This document shows positions 15,900 to 30,924 of a DNA stretch of 64,000 bases, piece by piece (positions within the stretch are counted from its first letter, which is position 1; each line of letters starts with the position of its first letter). This DNA is from Sympetrum striolatum (taxonomy: Eukaryota > Arthropoda > Insecta > Odonata > Libellulidae), in assembly GCA_947579665.1 (NCBI GenBank), contig OX388344.1, positions 8,984,346 to 9,048,345 on the forward strand, given 5' to 3'. The translations under genes were made by a program, and so were the position numbers. The notes under the pieces are model-generated. The model saw only the letters and a program-made list of their open reading frames with translations, was not told the DNA's origin and searched no databases.

Positions 15900-17461
15900 A
15901 CGAATCACAAAATAGGTACAGCAATAGCATTCTTATCCATTTGTACTTAGTTAATTTGAGTTTGCATCCCTCGACCAAGCACCATCATTCATCACCACTC
16001 GCTCCTTATATCGCATCGTCATGAATTCGGAAGTTCATCCAAATGCTGCCGAAAGATAAGAATGAAAGTTAATTATATTTACTTTTGATAACAATGACGA
16101 ATCACAAAATAGGTACAGCAATAGCATTCTTATCCATTTGTACTTAGTTAATTTGAGTTCGCATCCCTCGACCAAGCACCATCATTCATCACCACCCTGC
16201 TCCTTATATCGCATCGTCATGGCTTCGGAAGTTCATCCAAATGCTGCCGAAAGATAATAATGAAAGTTAATTATATTTACTTTTGATAACAATTATGAAT
16301 CACAAAATAGGTACAGCAATAGCATTCTTATCCATTTGTACTTAGTTAATTTGAGTTTGCATCCCTCGACCAAGCACCATCATTCATCACCACCCTGCTC
16401 CTTATATCGCATCGTCATGGCTTCGGAAGTTCATCCAAATGCTGCCGAAAGATAAGAAAGAAAGTTAATTATATTTACTTTTGATAACAATTACGAATCA
16501 CAAAATAGGTACAGCAATAGCATTCTTATCCATTTGTACTTAGTTAATTTGAGTTCGCATCCCTCGACCAAGCACCATCATTCATCACCACCCTGCTCCT
16601 TATATCGCATCGTCATGGCTTCGGAAGTTCATCCAAATGCTGCCGAAAGATAATAATGAAAGTTAATTATATTTACTTTTGATAAGAATGACGAATCACA
16701 AAATAAGTACAGCAATAGCATTCTTATCCATTTGTACTTAGTTAATTTGAGTTTGCATCCCTCGACCAAGCACCATCATTCATCACCACTCGCTCCTTAT
16801 ATCGCATCGTCATGGCTTCGGAAGTTCATCCAAATGCTGCCGAAAGATAAGAATGAAAGTTAATTATATTTACTTTTGATAACAATGACGAATCACAAAA
16901 TAGGTACAGCAATAGCATTCTTATCCATTTGTACTTAGTTAATTTGAGTTCGCATCCCTCGACCAAGCACCATCATTCATCACCACCCTGCTCCTTATAT
17001 CGCATCGTCATGGCTTCGGAAGTTCATCCAAATGCTGCCGAAAGATAATAATGAAAGTTAATTATATTTACTTTTGATAACAATTATGAATCACAAAATA
17101 GGTACAGCAATAGCATTCTTATCCATTTGTACTTAGTTAATTTGAGTTTGCATCCCTCGACCAAGCACCATCATTCATCACCACCCTGCTCCTTATATCG
17201 CATCGTCATTGCTTCGGTAGTTCATCCAAATGCTGCCGAAAGATAAGAAAGAAAGTTAATTATATTTACTTTTGATAACAATTACGAATCACAAAATAGG
17301 TACAGCAATAGCATTCTTATCCATTTGTACTTAGTTAATTTGAGTTCGCTTCCCTCGACCAAGCACCATCCTTCATCACCACCCTGCTCCTTATATCGCA
17401 TCGTCATGGCTTCGGAAGTTCATCCAAATGCTGCCGAAAGATAATAATGAAAGTTAATTAT
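15900..17461 (+). repeat. 4-monomer tandem duplication (period 791 bp)
   Basis: Shared private variants lie 791 bp apart (4 x 198 minus 1): CACTCGCTCC at 15,996 and 16,787, AATTATGAATC at 16,291 and 17,082, and AAGAAAGAAAG near 16,451 and 17,242. The missing base is in the CACTCGCTCC monomer itself. Each copy has a few private changes (ATGAATTCGG at 16,021; GATAAGAATG at 16,681; CTTCCCTC near 17,349), so the event is not the most recent in the array. Confidence 0.75.
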
Positions 17462-20400
17462 ATTTACTTTTGATAACAATGACGAATCACAAAATAGGTA
17501 CAGCAATAGCATTCTTATCCATTTGTACTTAGTTAATTTGAGTTCGCATCCCTCGACCAAGCACCATCATTCATCACCACCCTGCTCCTTATATCGCATC
17601 GTCATGGCTTCGGAAGTTCATCCGAATGCTGCCGAAAGATAAGAATGAAAGTTAATTATATTTACTTTTGATAACAATGACGAATCACAAAATAGGTACA
17701 GCAATAGCATTCTTATCCATTTGTACTTAGTTAATTTGAGTTTGCATCCCTTGACCAAGCACCATCATTCATCACCACCCTGCTCCTTATATCGCATCGT
17801 CATGGCTTCGGAAGTTCATCCAAATGCTGCCGAAAGATAATAATGAAAGTTAATTATATTTACTTTTGATAACAATTACGAATCACAAAATAGGTACAGC
17901 AATAGCATTCTTATCCATTTGTACTTAGTTAATTTGAGTTTGCATCCCTTGACCAAGCACCATCATTCATCACCACCCTGCTCCTTATATCGCATCGTCA
18001 TGGCTTCGGAAGTTCATCCAAATGCTGCCGAAAGATAAGAATGAAAGTTAATTATATTTACTTTTGATAACAATGACGAATCACAAAATAGGTACAGCAA
18101 TAGCATTCTTATCCATTTGTACTTAGTTAATTTGAGATCGCATCCCTCGACCAAGCACCATCATTCATCACCACCCTGCTCCTTATATCGCATCGTCATG
18201 GCTTCGGAAGTTCATCCAAATGCTGCCGAAAGATAATAATGAAAGTTAATTATATTTACTTTTGATAACAATGACGAATCACAAAATAGGTACAGCAATA
18301 GCATTCTTATCAATTTGTACTTAGTTAATTTGAGTTCGCATCCCTCGACCAAGCACCATCATTCATCAGCACCCTGCTCCTTATATCGCATCGTCATGGC
18401 TTCGGAAGTTCATCCAAATGCTGCCGAAAGATAAGAATGAAAGTTAATTATATTTACTTTTGAAAACAATGACGAATCACAAAATAGGTACAGCAATAGC
18501 ATTCTTATCCATTTGTACTTAGTTAATTTGAGTTTGCATCCCTCGACCAAGCACCATCATTCATCACCACCCTGCTCCTTATATCGCATCGTCATGGCTT
18601 CGGAAGTTCATCCAAATGCTGCCGAAAGATAATAATGAAAGTTAATTATATTTACTTTTGATAACAATTACGAATCACAAAATAGGTACAGCAATAGCAT
18701 TCTTATCCATTTGTACTTAGTTAATTTGAGTTTGCATCCCTCGACCAAGCACCATCATTCATCACCACCCTGCTCCTTATATCGCATCGTCATGGCTTCG
18801 GAAGTTCATCCAAATGCTGCCGAAAGATAAGAATGAAAGTTAATTATATTTACTTTTGATAACAATGACAAATCACAAAATAGGTACAGCAATAGCATTC
18901 TTATCCATTTGTACTTAGTTAATTTGAGTTCGCATCCCTCGACCAAGCACCATCATTCATCACCACCCTGCTCCTTATATCGCATCGTCATGGCTTCGGA
19001 AATTCATCCAAATGCTGCCGAAATATAATAATGAAAGTTAATTATATTTACTTTTGATAACAATGACGAATCACAAAATAGGTACAGCAATAGCATTCTT
19101 ATCCATTTGTACTTAGTTAATATGAGATCGCATCCCTCGACCAAGCACCATCATTCATCACCACCCTGCTCCTTATATCGCATCGTCATGGCTTCGGAAG
19201 TTCATCCAAATGCTGCCGAAAGATAAGAATGAAAGTTAATTATATTTACTTTTGATAACAATGACGAATCACAAAATAGGTACAGCAATAGCATTCTTAT
19301 CCATTTGTACTTAGTTAATTTGAGTTCGCATCCCTCGACCAAGCACCATCATTCATCACCACCCTGCTCCTTATATCGCATCGTCATGGCTTCGGAAGTT
19401 CATCCAAATGCTGCCGAAAGATAATAATGAAAGTTAATTATATTTAATTTTGATAACAATGACGAATCACAAAATAGGTACAGCAATAGCATTCTTATCC
19501 ATTTGTACTTAGTTAATTTGAGTTCGCATCCCTCGACCAAGCACCATCATTCATCACCACCCTGCTCCTTATATCGCATCGTCATGGCTTCGGAAGTTCA
19601 TTCAAATGCTACCGAAAGATAAGAATGAAAGTTAATTATATTTACTTTTGATAACAATGACGAATCACAAAATAGGTACAGCAATAGCATTCTTATCCAT
19701 TTGTACTTAGTTAATTTGAGTTCGCATCCCTCGACCAAGCACCATCATTCATCACCACCCTGCTCCTTATATCGCATCGTCATGGCTTCGGAAGTTCATC
19801 CAAATGCTGCCGAAAGATAATAATGAAAGTTAATTATATTTACTTTTGATAACAATTACGAATCACAAAATAGGTACAGCAATAGCAATCTTATCCATTT
19901 GTACTTAGTTAATTTGAGTTCGCATCCCTCGACCAAGCACCATCATTCATCACCACCCTGCTCCTTATATCGCATCGTCATGGCTTCGGAAGTTCATCCA
20001 AATGCTGCCGAAAGATAAGAATGAAAGTTAATTATATTTACTTTTGATAACAATGACGAATCACAAAATAGGTACAGCAATAGCATTCTTATCCATTTGT
20101 ACTTAGTTAATTTGAGTTCGCATCCCTCGACCAAGCACCATCATTCATCACCACCCTGCTCCTTATATCGCATCGTCATGGCTTCGGAAGTTCATCCAAA
20201 TGCTGCCGAAAGATAATAATGAAAGTTAATTATATTTACTTTTGATAACAATGACGAATCACAAAATAGGTACAGCAATAGCATTCTTATCCATTTGTAC
20301 TTAGTTAATTTGAGTTCGCATCCCTCGACCAAGCACCATCATTCATCACCACCCTGCTCCTTATATCGCATCGTCATGGCTTCGGAAGTTCATCCAAATG

Positions 20401-21239
20401 CTGCCGAAAGATAAGAATGAAAGTTAATTATATTTACTTTTGATAACAATGACGAATCACAAAATAGGTACAGCAATAGCATTCTTATCCATTTGTACTT
20501 AGTTAATTTGAGTTCGCATCCCTCGACCAAGCACCATTATTCATCACCACCCTGCTCCTTATATCGCATCGTCATGGCTTCGGAAGTTCATCCAAATGCT
20601 GCCGAAAGATAATAATGAAAGTCAATTATATTTACTTTTGATAACAATTACGAATCACAAAATAGGTACAGCAATAGCATTCTTATCCATTTGTACTTAG
20701 TTAATTTGAGTTCGCATCCCTCGACCAAGCACCATCATTCATCACCACCCTGCTCCTTATATCGCATCGTCATGGCTTCGGAAGTTCATCCAAATGCTGC
20801 CGAAAGATAAGAATGAAAGTTAATTATATTTACTTTTGATAACAATGACGAATCACAAAATAGGTACAGCAATAGCATTCTTATCCATTTGTACTTAGTT
20901 AATTTGAGTTCGCATCCCTCGACCAAGCACCATCATTCATCACCACCCTGCTCCTTATATCGCATCGTCATGGCTTCGGAAGTTCATCCAAATGCTGCCG
21001 AAAGATAAGAATGAAAGTTAATTATATTTACTTTTGATAACAATGACGAATCACAAAATAGGTACAGCAATAGCATTCTTATCCATTTGTACTTAGTTAA
21101 TTTGAGTTCGCATCCCTCGACCAAGCACCATCATTCATCACCACCCTGCTCCTTATATCGCATCGTCATGGCTTCGGAAGTTCATCCAAATGCTGCCGAA
21201 AGATAATAATGAAAGTTAATTATATTTACTTTTGATAAC

Positions 21240-24000
21240 AATTACGAATCACAAAATAGGTACAGCAATAGCATTCTTATCCATTTGTACTTAGTTAATT
21301 TGAGTTCGCATCCCTCGACCAAGCACCATTATTCATCACCACCCTGCTCCTTATATCGCATCGTCATGGCTTCGGAAGTTCATCCAAATGCTGCCGAAAG
21401 ATAATAATGAAAGTTAATTATATTTACTTTTGATAACAATTACGAATCACAAAATAGGTACAGCAATAGCATTCTTATCCATTTTTACTTAGTTAATTTG
21501 AGTTCGCATCCCTCGACCAAGCACCATCTACCAGCACCACCCTGCTCCTTACATCGCATCGTCATGGCTTCGGAAGTTCATCCAAATGCTGCCGAAAGAT
21601 AAGAATGAAAGTTAATTATATTTACTTTTGATAACAATGACGAATCACTAAATAGGTAGAGCAATAGCATTCTTATCCATTTGTACTTAGTTAATTTGAG
21701 TTCGCATCCCTCGACCAAGAACCATCTCTCAGCACCACCCTGCTCCTTATATCGCATTGTCATGGCTTCGAAAGTTGATCCAAATGCTGCCGAAAGGTAA
21801 TAATGAAAGTTAATTATATTTACTTTTGATAACAATTACGAATCACAAAATAGGTACAGCAATAGCATTCTTATCCATTTTTACTTAGTTAATTTGAGTT
21901 CGCATCCCTCGACCAAGCACCATCTACCGGCACCACCCTGCTCCTTATATCGCATCGTCATGGCTTCGGAAGTTCATCCAAATGCTGCCGAAAGATAATA
22001 ATGAAAGTTAATTATATTTACTTTTGATAACAATTACGAATCACAAAATAGGTACAGCAATAGCATTCTTATCCATTTGTACTTAGTTAATTTGAGTTCG
22101 CATCCCTCGACCAAGCACCATCTTTCAGCACCACCCTGCTCTTATATCGCATCGTCATGGCTTCGGAAGTTCATCCAAATGCTGCCGAATGATAATAATG
22201 AAAGTTAATTATATTTACTTTTGATAACAATGACGAATCACAAAATAGGTACAGCAATAGCATTCTTATCCATTTGTACTTAGTTAATTTGAGTTCGCAT
22301 CCCTCGACCAAGCACCATCATTCATCATCACCCTGCTCCTTATATCGCATCGTCATGGCTTCGGAAGTTCATCCAAGTGCTGCCGAATGATAATAATGAA
22401 AGTTAATTATATTTACTTTTGATAACAATTACGAATCACAAAATAGGTACAGCAATAGCATTCTTATCCATTTGTACTTAGTTAATTTGAGTTCGCATCC
22501 CTCGACCAAGCACCATCATTCATCACCACCCTGCTCCTTATATCGCATCGTCATGGCTTCGGAAGTTCATCCAAATGCTGCCGAAAGATAATAATGAAAG
22601 TTAATTATATTTACTTTTGATAACAATGACGAATCACAAAATAGGTACAGCAATAGCATTCTTATCCATTTGTACTTAGTTAATTTGAGTTCGCATCCCT
22701 CGACCAAGCACCATTATTCATCACCACCCTGCTCCTTATATCGCATCGTCATGGCTTCGGAAGTTCATCCAAATGCTGCCGAAAGATAATAATGAAAGTT
22801 AATTATATTTACTTTTGATAACAATTACGAATCACAAAATAGGTACAGCAATAGCATTCTTATCCATTTGTACTTAGTTAATTTGAGTTCGCATCCCTCG
22901 ACCAAGCACCATCTACCAGCACCACCCTGCTCCTTACATCGCATCGTCATGGCTTCGGAAGTTCATCCAAATGCTGCCGAAAGATAAGAATGAAAGTTAA
23001 TTATATTTACTTTTGATAACAATGACGAATCACTAAATAGGTACAGCAATAGCATTCTTATCCATTTGTACTAAGTTAATTTGAGTTCGCATCCCTCGAC
23101 CAAGAACCATCTCTCAGCACCACCCTGCTCCTTATATCGCATTGTCATGGCTTCGAAAGTTGATCCAAATGCTGCCGAAAGGTAATAATGAAAGTTAATT
23201 ATATTTACTTTTGATAACAATTACGAATCACAAAATAGGTACAGCAATAGCATTCTTATCCATTTTTACTTAGTTAATTTGAGTTCGCATCCCTCGACCA
23301 AGCACCATCTACCGGCACCACCCTGCTCCTTATATCGCATCGTCATGGCTTCGGAAGTTCATCCAAATGCTGCCGAAAGATAATAATGAAAGTTAATTAT
23401 ATTTACTTTTGATAACAATTACGAATCACAAAATAGGTACAGCAATAGCATTCTTATCCATTTGTACTTAGTTAATTTGAGTTCGCATCCCTCGACCAAG
23501 CACCATCTTTCAGCACCACCCTGCTCTTATATCGCATCGTCATGGCTTCGGAAGTTCATCCAAATGCTGCCGAAAGATAATAATGAAAGTTAATTATATT
23601 TACTTTTGATAACAATGACGAATCACAAAATAGGTACAGCAATAGCATTCTTATCCATTTGTACTTAGTTAATTTGAGTTCGCATCCCTCGACCAAGCAC
23701 CATCATTCATCATCACCCTGCTCCTTATATCGCATCGTCATGGCTTCGGAAGTTCATCCAAATGCTGCCGAAAGATAATAATGAAAGTTAATTATATTTA
23801 CTTTTGATAACAATTACGAATCACAAAATAGGTACAGCAATAGCATTCTTATCCATTTGTACTTAGTTAATTTGAGTTCGCAACCCTCGACCAAGCACCA
23901 TCATTCATCACCACCCTGCTCCTTATATCGCATCGTCATGGCTTCGGAAGTTCATCCAAATGCTGCCGAAAGATAATAATGAAAGTTAATTATATTTACT
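21240..24000 (+). repeat. 7-monomer tandem duplication (period 1,385 bp)
   Basis: Variants shared at an offset of 1,385 bp (7 x 198 minus 1): ACCATTATTCATC at 21,328 and 22,713, CCTTACATCGC at 21,548 and 22,933, GAACCATCTCTCAGC at about 21,719 and 23,104, CGAAAGTTGATCC at about 21,769 and 23,154, CTACCGGCACC at 21,924 and 23,309, and CATCATCACCCTG at about 22,325 and 23,705. The one-base deficit comes from the CTGCTCTTATATCG monomer at about 22,137/23,522. Several point differences separate the copies. Confidence 0.8.
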
Positions 24001-26300
24001 TTTGATAACAATTACGAATCACAAAATAGGTACAGCAATAGCATTCTTATCCATTTTTACTTAGTTAATTTGAGTTCGCATCCCTCGACCAAGCACCATC
24101 TACCAGCACCATCCTGCTCCTTATATCGCATCGTCATGGCTTCGGAAGTTCATCCAAATGCTGCCGAAAGATAATAATGAAAGTTAATAATATTTACTTT
24201 TGATAACAATTACGAATCACAAAATAGGTACAGCAATAGCATTCTTATCCATTTTTACTTAGTTAATTTGAGTTCGCATCCCTCGACCAAGCACCATCTA
24301 CCAGCACCACCCTGCTCCTTATATCGCATCGTCATGGCTTCGGAAGTTCATCCAAATGCTGCCGAAAGATAATAATGAAAGTTAATTATATTTACTTTTG
24401 ATAACAATGACGAATCACAAAATAGGTACAGCGATAGCATTCTTATCCATTTGTACTTAGTTAATTTGAGTTCGCATCCCTCGACCAAGCACCATCATTC
24501 ATCACCACCCTGCTCCTTATATCGCATCGTCTTGGCTTCGGAAGTTCATCCAAATGCTGCCGAAAGATAATAATGAAAGTTAATTATATTTACTTTTGAT
24601 AACAATTACGAATCACAAAATAGGTACAGCAATAGCATTCTTATCCATTTTTACTTAGTTAATTTGAGTTCGCATCCCTCGACCAAGCACCATCTACCAG
24701 CACCACCCTGCTCTTATATCGCATCGTCATGGCTTTGGAAGTTCATCCAAATGCTGCCGAAAGATAATAATGAAAGTTAATTATATTTACTTTTGATAAC
24801 AATGACGAATCACAAAATAGGTACAGCAATAGCATTCTTATCCATTTGTACTTAGTTAATTTGAGTTCGCATCCCTCGACCAAGCACCATCATTCATCAC
24901 CACCCTGCTCCTTATATCGCATCGTCATGGCTTCGGAAGTTCATCCAAATGCTGCCGAAAGATAATAATGAAAGTTAATTATATTTATTTTGATAACAAT
25001 TACGAATCACAAAATAGGTACAGCAATAGCATTCTTATCCATTTTTACTTAGTTAATTTGAGTTCGCATCCCTCGACCAAGCACCATCTACCAGCACCAC
25101 CCTGCTCCTTATATCGCATCGTCATGGCTTCGGAAGTTCATCCAAATGCTGCCGAAAGATAATAATGAAAGTTAATTATATTTACTTTTGATAACAATTA
25201 CGAATCACAAAATAGGTACAGCAATAGCATTCTTATCCATTTTTACTTAGTTAATTTGAGTTCGCATCCCTCGACCAAGCACCATCATTCATCACCACCC
25301 TGCTCCTTATATCGCATCGTCATGGCGTCGGAAGTTCATCCAAATGCTGCCGAAAGATAATAATGAAAGTTAATTATATTTACTTTTGATAACAATGACG
25401 AATCACAAAATAGGTACAGCAATAGCATTCTTATCCATTTGTACTTAGTTAATTTGAGTTCGCATCCCTCAACCAAGCACCATCATTCATCACCACCCTG
25501 CTCCTTATATCGCATCGTCATGGCTTCGGAAGTTCATCCAAATGCTGCCGAAAGATAATAATGAAAGTTAATTATATTTACTTTTGATAACAATTACGAA
25601 TCACAAAATAGGTACAGCAATAGCATTCTTATCCATTTTTACTTAGTTAATTTGAGTTCGCATCCCTCGACCAAGCACCATCTACCAGCACCACCCTGCT
25701 CCTTATATCGCATCGTCATGGCTTCGGAAGTTCATCCAAATGCTGCCGAAAGATAATAATGAAAGTTAATTATATTTACTTTTGATAACAATGACGAATC
25801 ACAAAATAGGTACAGCAATAGCATTCTTATCCATTTGTACTTAGTTAATTTGAGTTCGCATCCTTCGACCAAGCACCATCATTCATCACCACCCTGCTCC
25901 TTATATCGCATCGTCATGGCTTCGGAAGTTCATCCAAATGCTGCCGAAAGATAATAATGAAAGTTAATTATATTTACTTTTGATAACAATTACGAATCAC
26001 AAAATAGGTACAGCAATAGCATTCTTATCCATTTTTACTTAGTTAATTTGAGTTCGCATCCCTCAACCAAGCACCATCTACCAGCACCACCCTGCTCCTT
26101 ATATCGCATCGTCATGGCTTCGGAAGTTCATCCAAATGATGCCGAAAGATAAGAATGAAAGTTAATTATATTTACTTTTGATAACAATGACGAATCACAA
26201 AATAGGTACAGCAATAGCATTCTTATCCATTTGTACTTAGTTAATTTGAGTTCGCATCCCTCGACCAAGCACCATCTCTCAGCACCACCCTGCTCCTTAT
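24000..26300 (+). repeat. Dimeric alternation of two monomer types
   Basis: Over about eleven monomers two types mostly alternate. One has TTACGAATC, CCATTTTTACTTAG and CTACCAGC; the other has GACGAATC, CCATTTGTACTTAG and CATTCATC. The monomer near 25,196 is a hybrid: it has TTACGAATC and TTTTTACTTAG but CATTCATC, which is the pattern expected from exchange or conversion inside a monomer. The alternation gives a local 396-bp period. Confidence 0.7.
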
Positions 26301-29300
26301 ATCGCATCGTCATGGCTTCGGAAGTTCATCCTAATGCTGCCAAAAGATAATAATGAAAGTTAATTATATTTACTTTTGATAACAATTACGAATCACAAAA
26401 TAGGTACAGCAATAGCATTCTTATCCATTTGTACTTAGTTAATTTGAGTTCGCATCCCTCGACCAAGCACCATCTTTCAGCACCACCCTGCTCTTATATC
26501 GCATCGTCATGGCTTCGGAAGTTCATCCAAATGCTGCCGAAAGATAATAATGAAAGTTAATTATATTTACTTTTGATAACAATGACGAATCACAAAATAG
26601 GTACAGCAATAGCATTCTTATCCATTTGTACTTAGTTAATTTGAGTTCGCATCCCTCGACCAAGCACCATCATTCATCACCACCCTGCTCCTTATATCGC
26701 ATCGTCATGGCTTCGGAAGTTCATCCAAATGCTGCCGAAAGATAATAATGAAAGTTAATTATATTTACTTTTGATAACAATTACTAATCACAAAATAGGT
26801 ACAGCAATAGCATTCTTATCCATTTGTACTTAGTTAATTTGAGTTCGCATCCCTCGACCAAGCACCATCTACCAGCACCACCCTGCTCCTTATATCGCAT
26901 CGTCATGGCTTCGGAAGTTCATCCAAATGCTGCCGAAAGATAAGAATGAAAGTTAATTATATTTACTTTTGATAACAATGACGAATCACAAAATAGGTAC
27001 AGCAATAGCATTCTTATCCATTTGTACTTAGTTAATTTGAGTTCGCATCCCTCGACCAAGCACCATCATTCATCACCACCCTGCTCCTTATATCGCATCG
27101 TCATGGCTTCGGAAGTTCATCCAAATGCTGCCGAAAGATAATAATGAAAGTTAATTATATTTACTTTTGATAACAATAACGAATCACAAAATAGGTACAG
27201 CAATAGCATTCTTATCCATTTGTACTTAGTTAATTTGAGTTCGCATCCCTCGACCAAGCACCATCATTCATCACCACCCTGCTCCTTATATCGCATCGTC
27301 ATGGCTTCGGATGTTCATCCAAATGCTGCCGAAAGATAATAATGAAAGTTAATTATATTTACTTTTGATAACAATGACGAATCACAAAATAGGTACAGCA
27401 ATAGCATTCTTATCCATTTGTACTTAGTTAATTTGAGTTCGCATCCCTCGACCAAGCACCATCATTCATCACCACCCTGCTCCTTATATCGCATCGTCAT
27501 GGCTTCGGAAGTTCATCCAAATGCTGCCGAAAGATAATAATGAAAGTTAATTATATTTACTTTTGATAACAATTACGAATCACAAAATAGGTACAGCAAT
27601 AGCATTCTTATCCATTTTTACTTAGTTAATTTGAGTTCGGATCCCTCGACCAAGCACCATCTACCAGCCCCACCCTGCTCCTTATATCGCATCGTCATGG
27701 TGTCGGAAGTTCATCCAAATGCTGCCGAAAGATAAGAATGAAAGTTAATTATATTTACTTTTGATAACAATGACGAATCACAAAATAGGTACAGCAATAG
27801 CATTCTTATCCATTTGTACTTAGTTAATTTGAGTTCGCATCCCTCGACCAAGCACCATCTCTCAGCACCACCCTGCTCCTTATATCGCATCGTCATGGCT
27901 TCGGAAGTTCATCCAAATGCTGCCGAAAGATAATAATTAAAGTTAATTATATTTACTTTTGATAACAATTACGAATTACAAAATAGGTACAGCAATAGCA
28001 TTCTTATCCATTTGTACTTAGTTAATTTGAGTTCGCATCCCTCGACCAAGCACCAACTTTCAGCACCACCCTGCACTTATATCGCATCGTCATGGCTTCG
28101 GAAGTTCATCCAAATGCTGCCGAAAGATAATAATGAAAGTTAATTATATTTACTTTTGATAACAATGACGAATCACAAAATAGGTACAGCAATTGCATTC
28201 TTATCCATTTGTACTTAGTTAATTTGAGTTCGCATCCCTCGACCAAGCACCATCATTCATCACCACCCTGCTCCTTATATCGCATCGTCATGGCTTCGGA
28301 AGTTCATCCAAATGCTGCCGAAAGATAATAATGAAAGTTAATTATATTTACTTTTAAAACAATTACGAATCACAAAATAGGTACAGCAATAGCATTCTTA
28401 TCCATTTTTACTTAGTTAATTTGAGTTCGCATCCCTCGACCAAGCACCATCTACCAGCACCACCCTGCTCCTTATATCGCATCGTCATGGCTTCGGAAGT
28501 TCATCCAAATGCTGCCGAAAGATAAGAATGAAAGTTAATTATATTTACTTTTGATAACAATGACGAATCACAGAATAGGTACAGCAATAGCATTCTTATC
28601 CATTTGTACTTAGTTAATTTGAGTTCGCATCCCTCGACCAAGCACCATCATTCATCACCACCCTGCTCCTTATATCGCATCGTCATGGCTTCGGAAGTTC
28701 ATCCAAATGCTGCCGAAAGATAATAATGAAAGTTAATTATATTTACTTTTGATAACTATTACGAATCACAAAATAGGTACAGCAATAGCATTCTTATCCA
28801 TTTGTACTTAGTTAATTTGAGTTCGCATCCCTCGACCAAGCACAATCATTCATCACCACCCTGCTCCTTATATCGCAACGTCATGGCTTCGGATGTTCAT
28901 CCAAATGCTGCCGAAAGATAATAATGAAAGTTAATTATATTTACTTTTGATAACAATGACGAATCACAAAATAGGTACAGCAATAGCATTCTTATCCATT
29001 TGTACTTAGTTAATTTGAGTTCGCATCCCTCGACCAAGCACCATCATTCATCACCACCCTGCTCCTTATATCGCATCGTCATGACTTCGAAAGTTCATCC
29101 AAATGCTGCCGAAAGATAACAATGAAAGTTAATTATATTTACTTTTGATAACAATTACGAATCACAAAATAGGTACAGCAATAGCATTCTTATCCATTTG
29201 TACTTAGTTAATTTGAGTTCGCATCCCTCGACCAAGCACCATCATTCATCACCACCCTGCTCCTTATATCGCATCGTCATGGCTTCGGAAGTTCATCCAA

Positions 29301-29689
29301 ATGCTGCCAAAAGATAATAATGAAAGTTAATTATATTTACTTTTGATAACAATTACGAATCACAAAATAGGTACAGCAATAGCATTCTTATCCATTTGTA
29401 CTTAGTTAATTTGAGTTCGCATCCCTCGACCAAGCACCATCATTCATCACCACCCTGCTCCTTATATCGCATCGTCATGGCTTCGGAAGTTCATCCAAAT
29501 GCTGCCGAAAGATAATAATGAAAGTTAATTATATTTACTTTTGATAACAATTACGAATCACAAAATAGGTACAGCTATAGCATTCTTATCCATTTGTACA
29601 TAGTTAATTTGAGTTCGCATCCCTCGACCAAGCACCATCATTCATCACCACCCTGCTCCTTATATCGCATCGTCATGGCTTCGGATGTT

Positions 29690-30924
29690 CATCCAAATGC
29701 TGCCGAAAGATAATAATGAAAGTTAATTATATTTACTTTTGATAATAATGACGAATCACAAAATAGGTACAGCAATAGCATTCTTATCCATTTGTACTTA
29801 GTTAATTTGAGTTCGCATCCCTCGACCAAGCACCATCATTCATCACCACCCTGCTCCTTATATCGCATCGTCATGGCTTCGGAAGTTCATCCAAATGCTG
29901 CCGAAAGATAATAATGAAAGTTAATTATATTTACTTTTGATAACAATGACGAATCACAAAATAGGTACAGCAATAGCATTCTTATCCATTTGTACTTAGT
30001 TAATTTGAGTTCGCATCCCTCGACCAAGCACCATCATTCATCACCACCCTGCTCCTTATATCGCATCGTCATGGCTTCGGAAGTTGATCCAAATGCTGCC
30101 GAAAGATAATAATGAAAGTTAATTATATTTACTTTTGATAACAATTACGAATCACAAAATAGGTACAGCAATAGCATTCTTATCCATTTGTACTTAGTTA
30201 ATTTGAGTTCGCATCCCTCGACCAAGCACCATCATTCATCACCACCCTGCTCCTTATATCGCATCGTCATGGCTTCGGAAGTTCATCCAAATGCTGCCGA
30301 AAGATAATAATGAAAGTTAATTATATTTACTTTTGATAATAATGACGAATCACAAAATAGGTACAGCAATAGCATTCTTATCCATTTGTACTTAGTTAAT
30401 TTGAGTTCGCATCCCTCGACCAAGCACCATCATTCATCACCACCCTGCTCCTTATATCGCATCGTCATGGCTTCGGAAGTTCATCCAAATGCTGCCGAAA
30501 GATAATAATGAAAGTTAATTATATTTACTTTTGATAACAATGACGAATCACAAAATAGGTACAGCAATAGCATTCTTATCCATTTGTACTTAGTTAATTT
30601 GAGTTCGCATCCCTCGACCAAGCACCATCATTCATCACCACCCTGCTCCTTATATCGCATCGTCATGGCTTCGGAAGTTGATCCAAATGCTGCCGAAAGA
30701 TAATAATGAAAGTTAATTATATTTACTTTTGATAACAATTACGAATCACAAAATAGGTACAGCAATAGCATTCTTATCCATTTGTACTTAGTTAATTTGA
30801 GTTCGCATCCCTCGACCAAGCACCATCATTCATCACCACCCTGCTCCTTATATCGCATCGTCATGGCTTCGGAAGTTCATCCAAATGCTGCCGAAAGATA
30901 ATAATGAAAGTTAATTATATTTAC
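29690..30924 (+). repeat. 3-monomer tandem duplication (period 594 bp)
   Basis: GATAATAATGACG at 29,741 and 30,335 and GGAAGTTGATCC at about 30,079 and 30,673 are each 594 bp (3 x 198) apart, with intervening monomers identical as far as I could read. The match fails on both sides: GGATGTTCATCC at about 29,684 has no counterpart, and the next unit starts GATCACAATTACG at 30,931. Confidence 0.75.

Larger units (their letters stand above)
1..30900 (+). repeat. Satellite domain A, CATTCATC-dominated monomers
   Basis: In this part most monomers carry CACCATCATTCATCACCACC at the variable mid-monomer site. Minority classes appear in patches: CTTTCAGC (about 1,730-1,935, 12,420-12,625, 13,014, and single copies near 22,112, 23,505 and 26,473) and CTACCAGC (about 2,125-2,330, 12,810, 13,210-13,610, 21,528, 24,100-26,080). 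GACGAATC and TTACGAATC monomers are interspersed, as are TAATAATG and TAAGAATG junction words. In CATTCATC monomers the minus-strand reading frame found in domain B is closed by a TGA. Confidence 0.85.
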
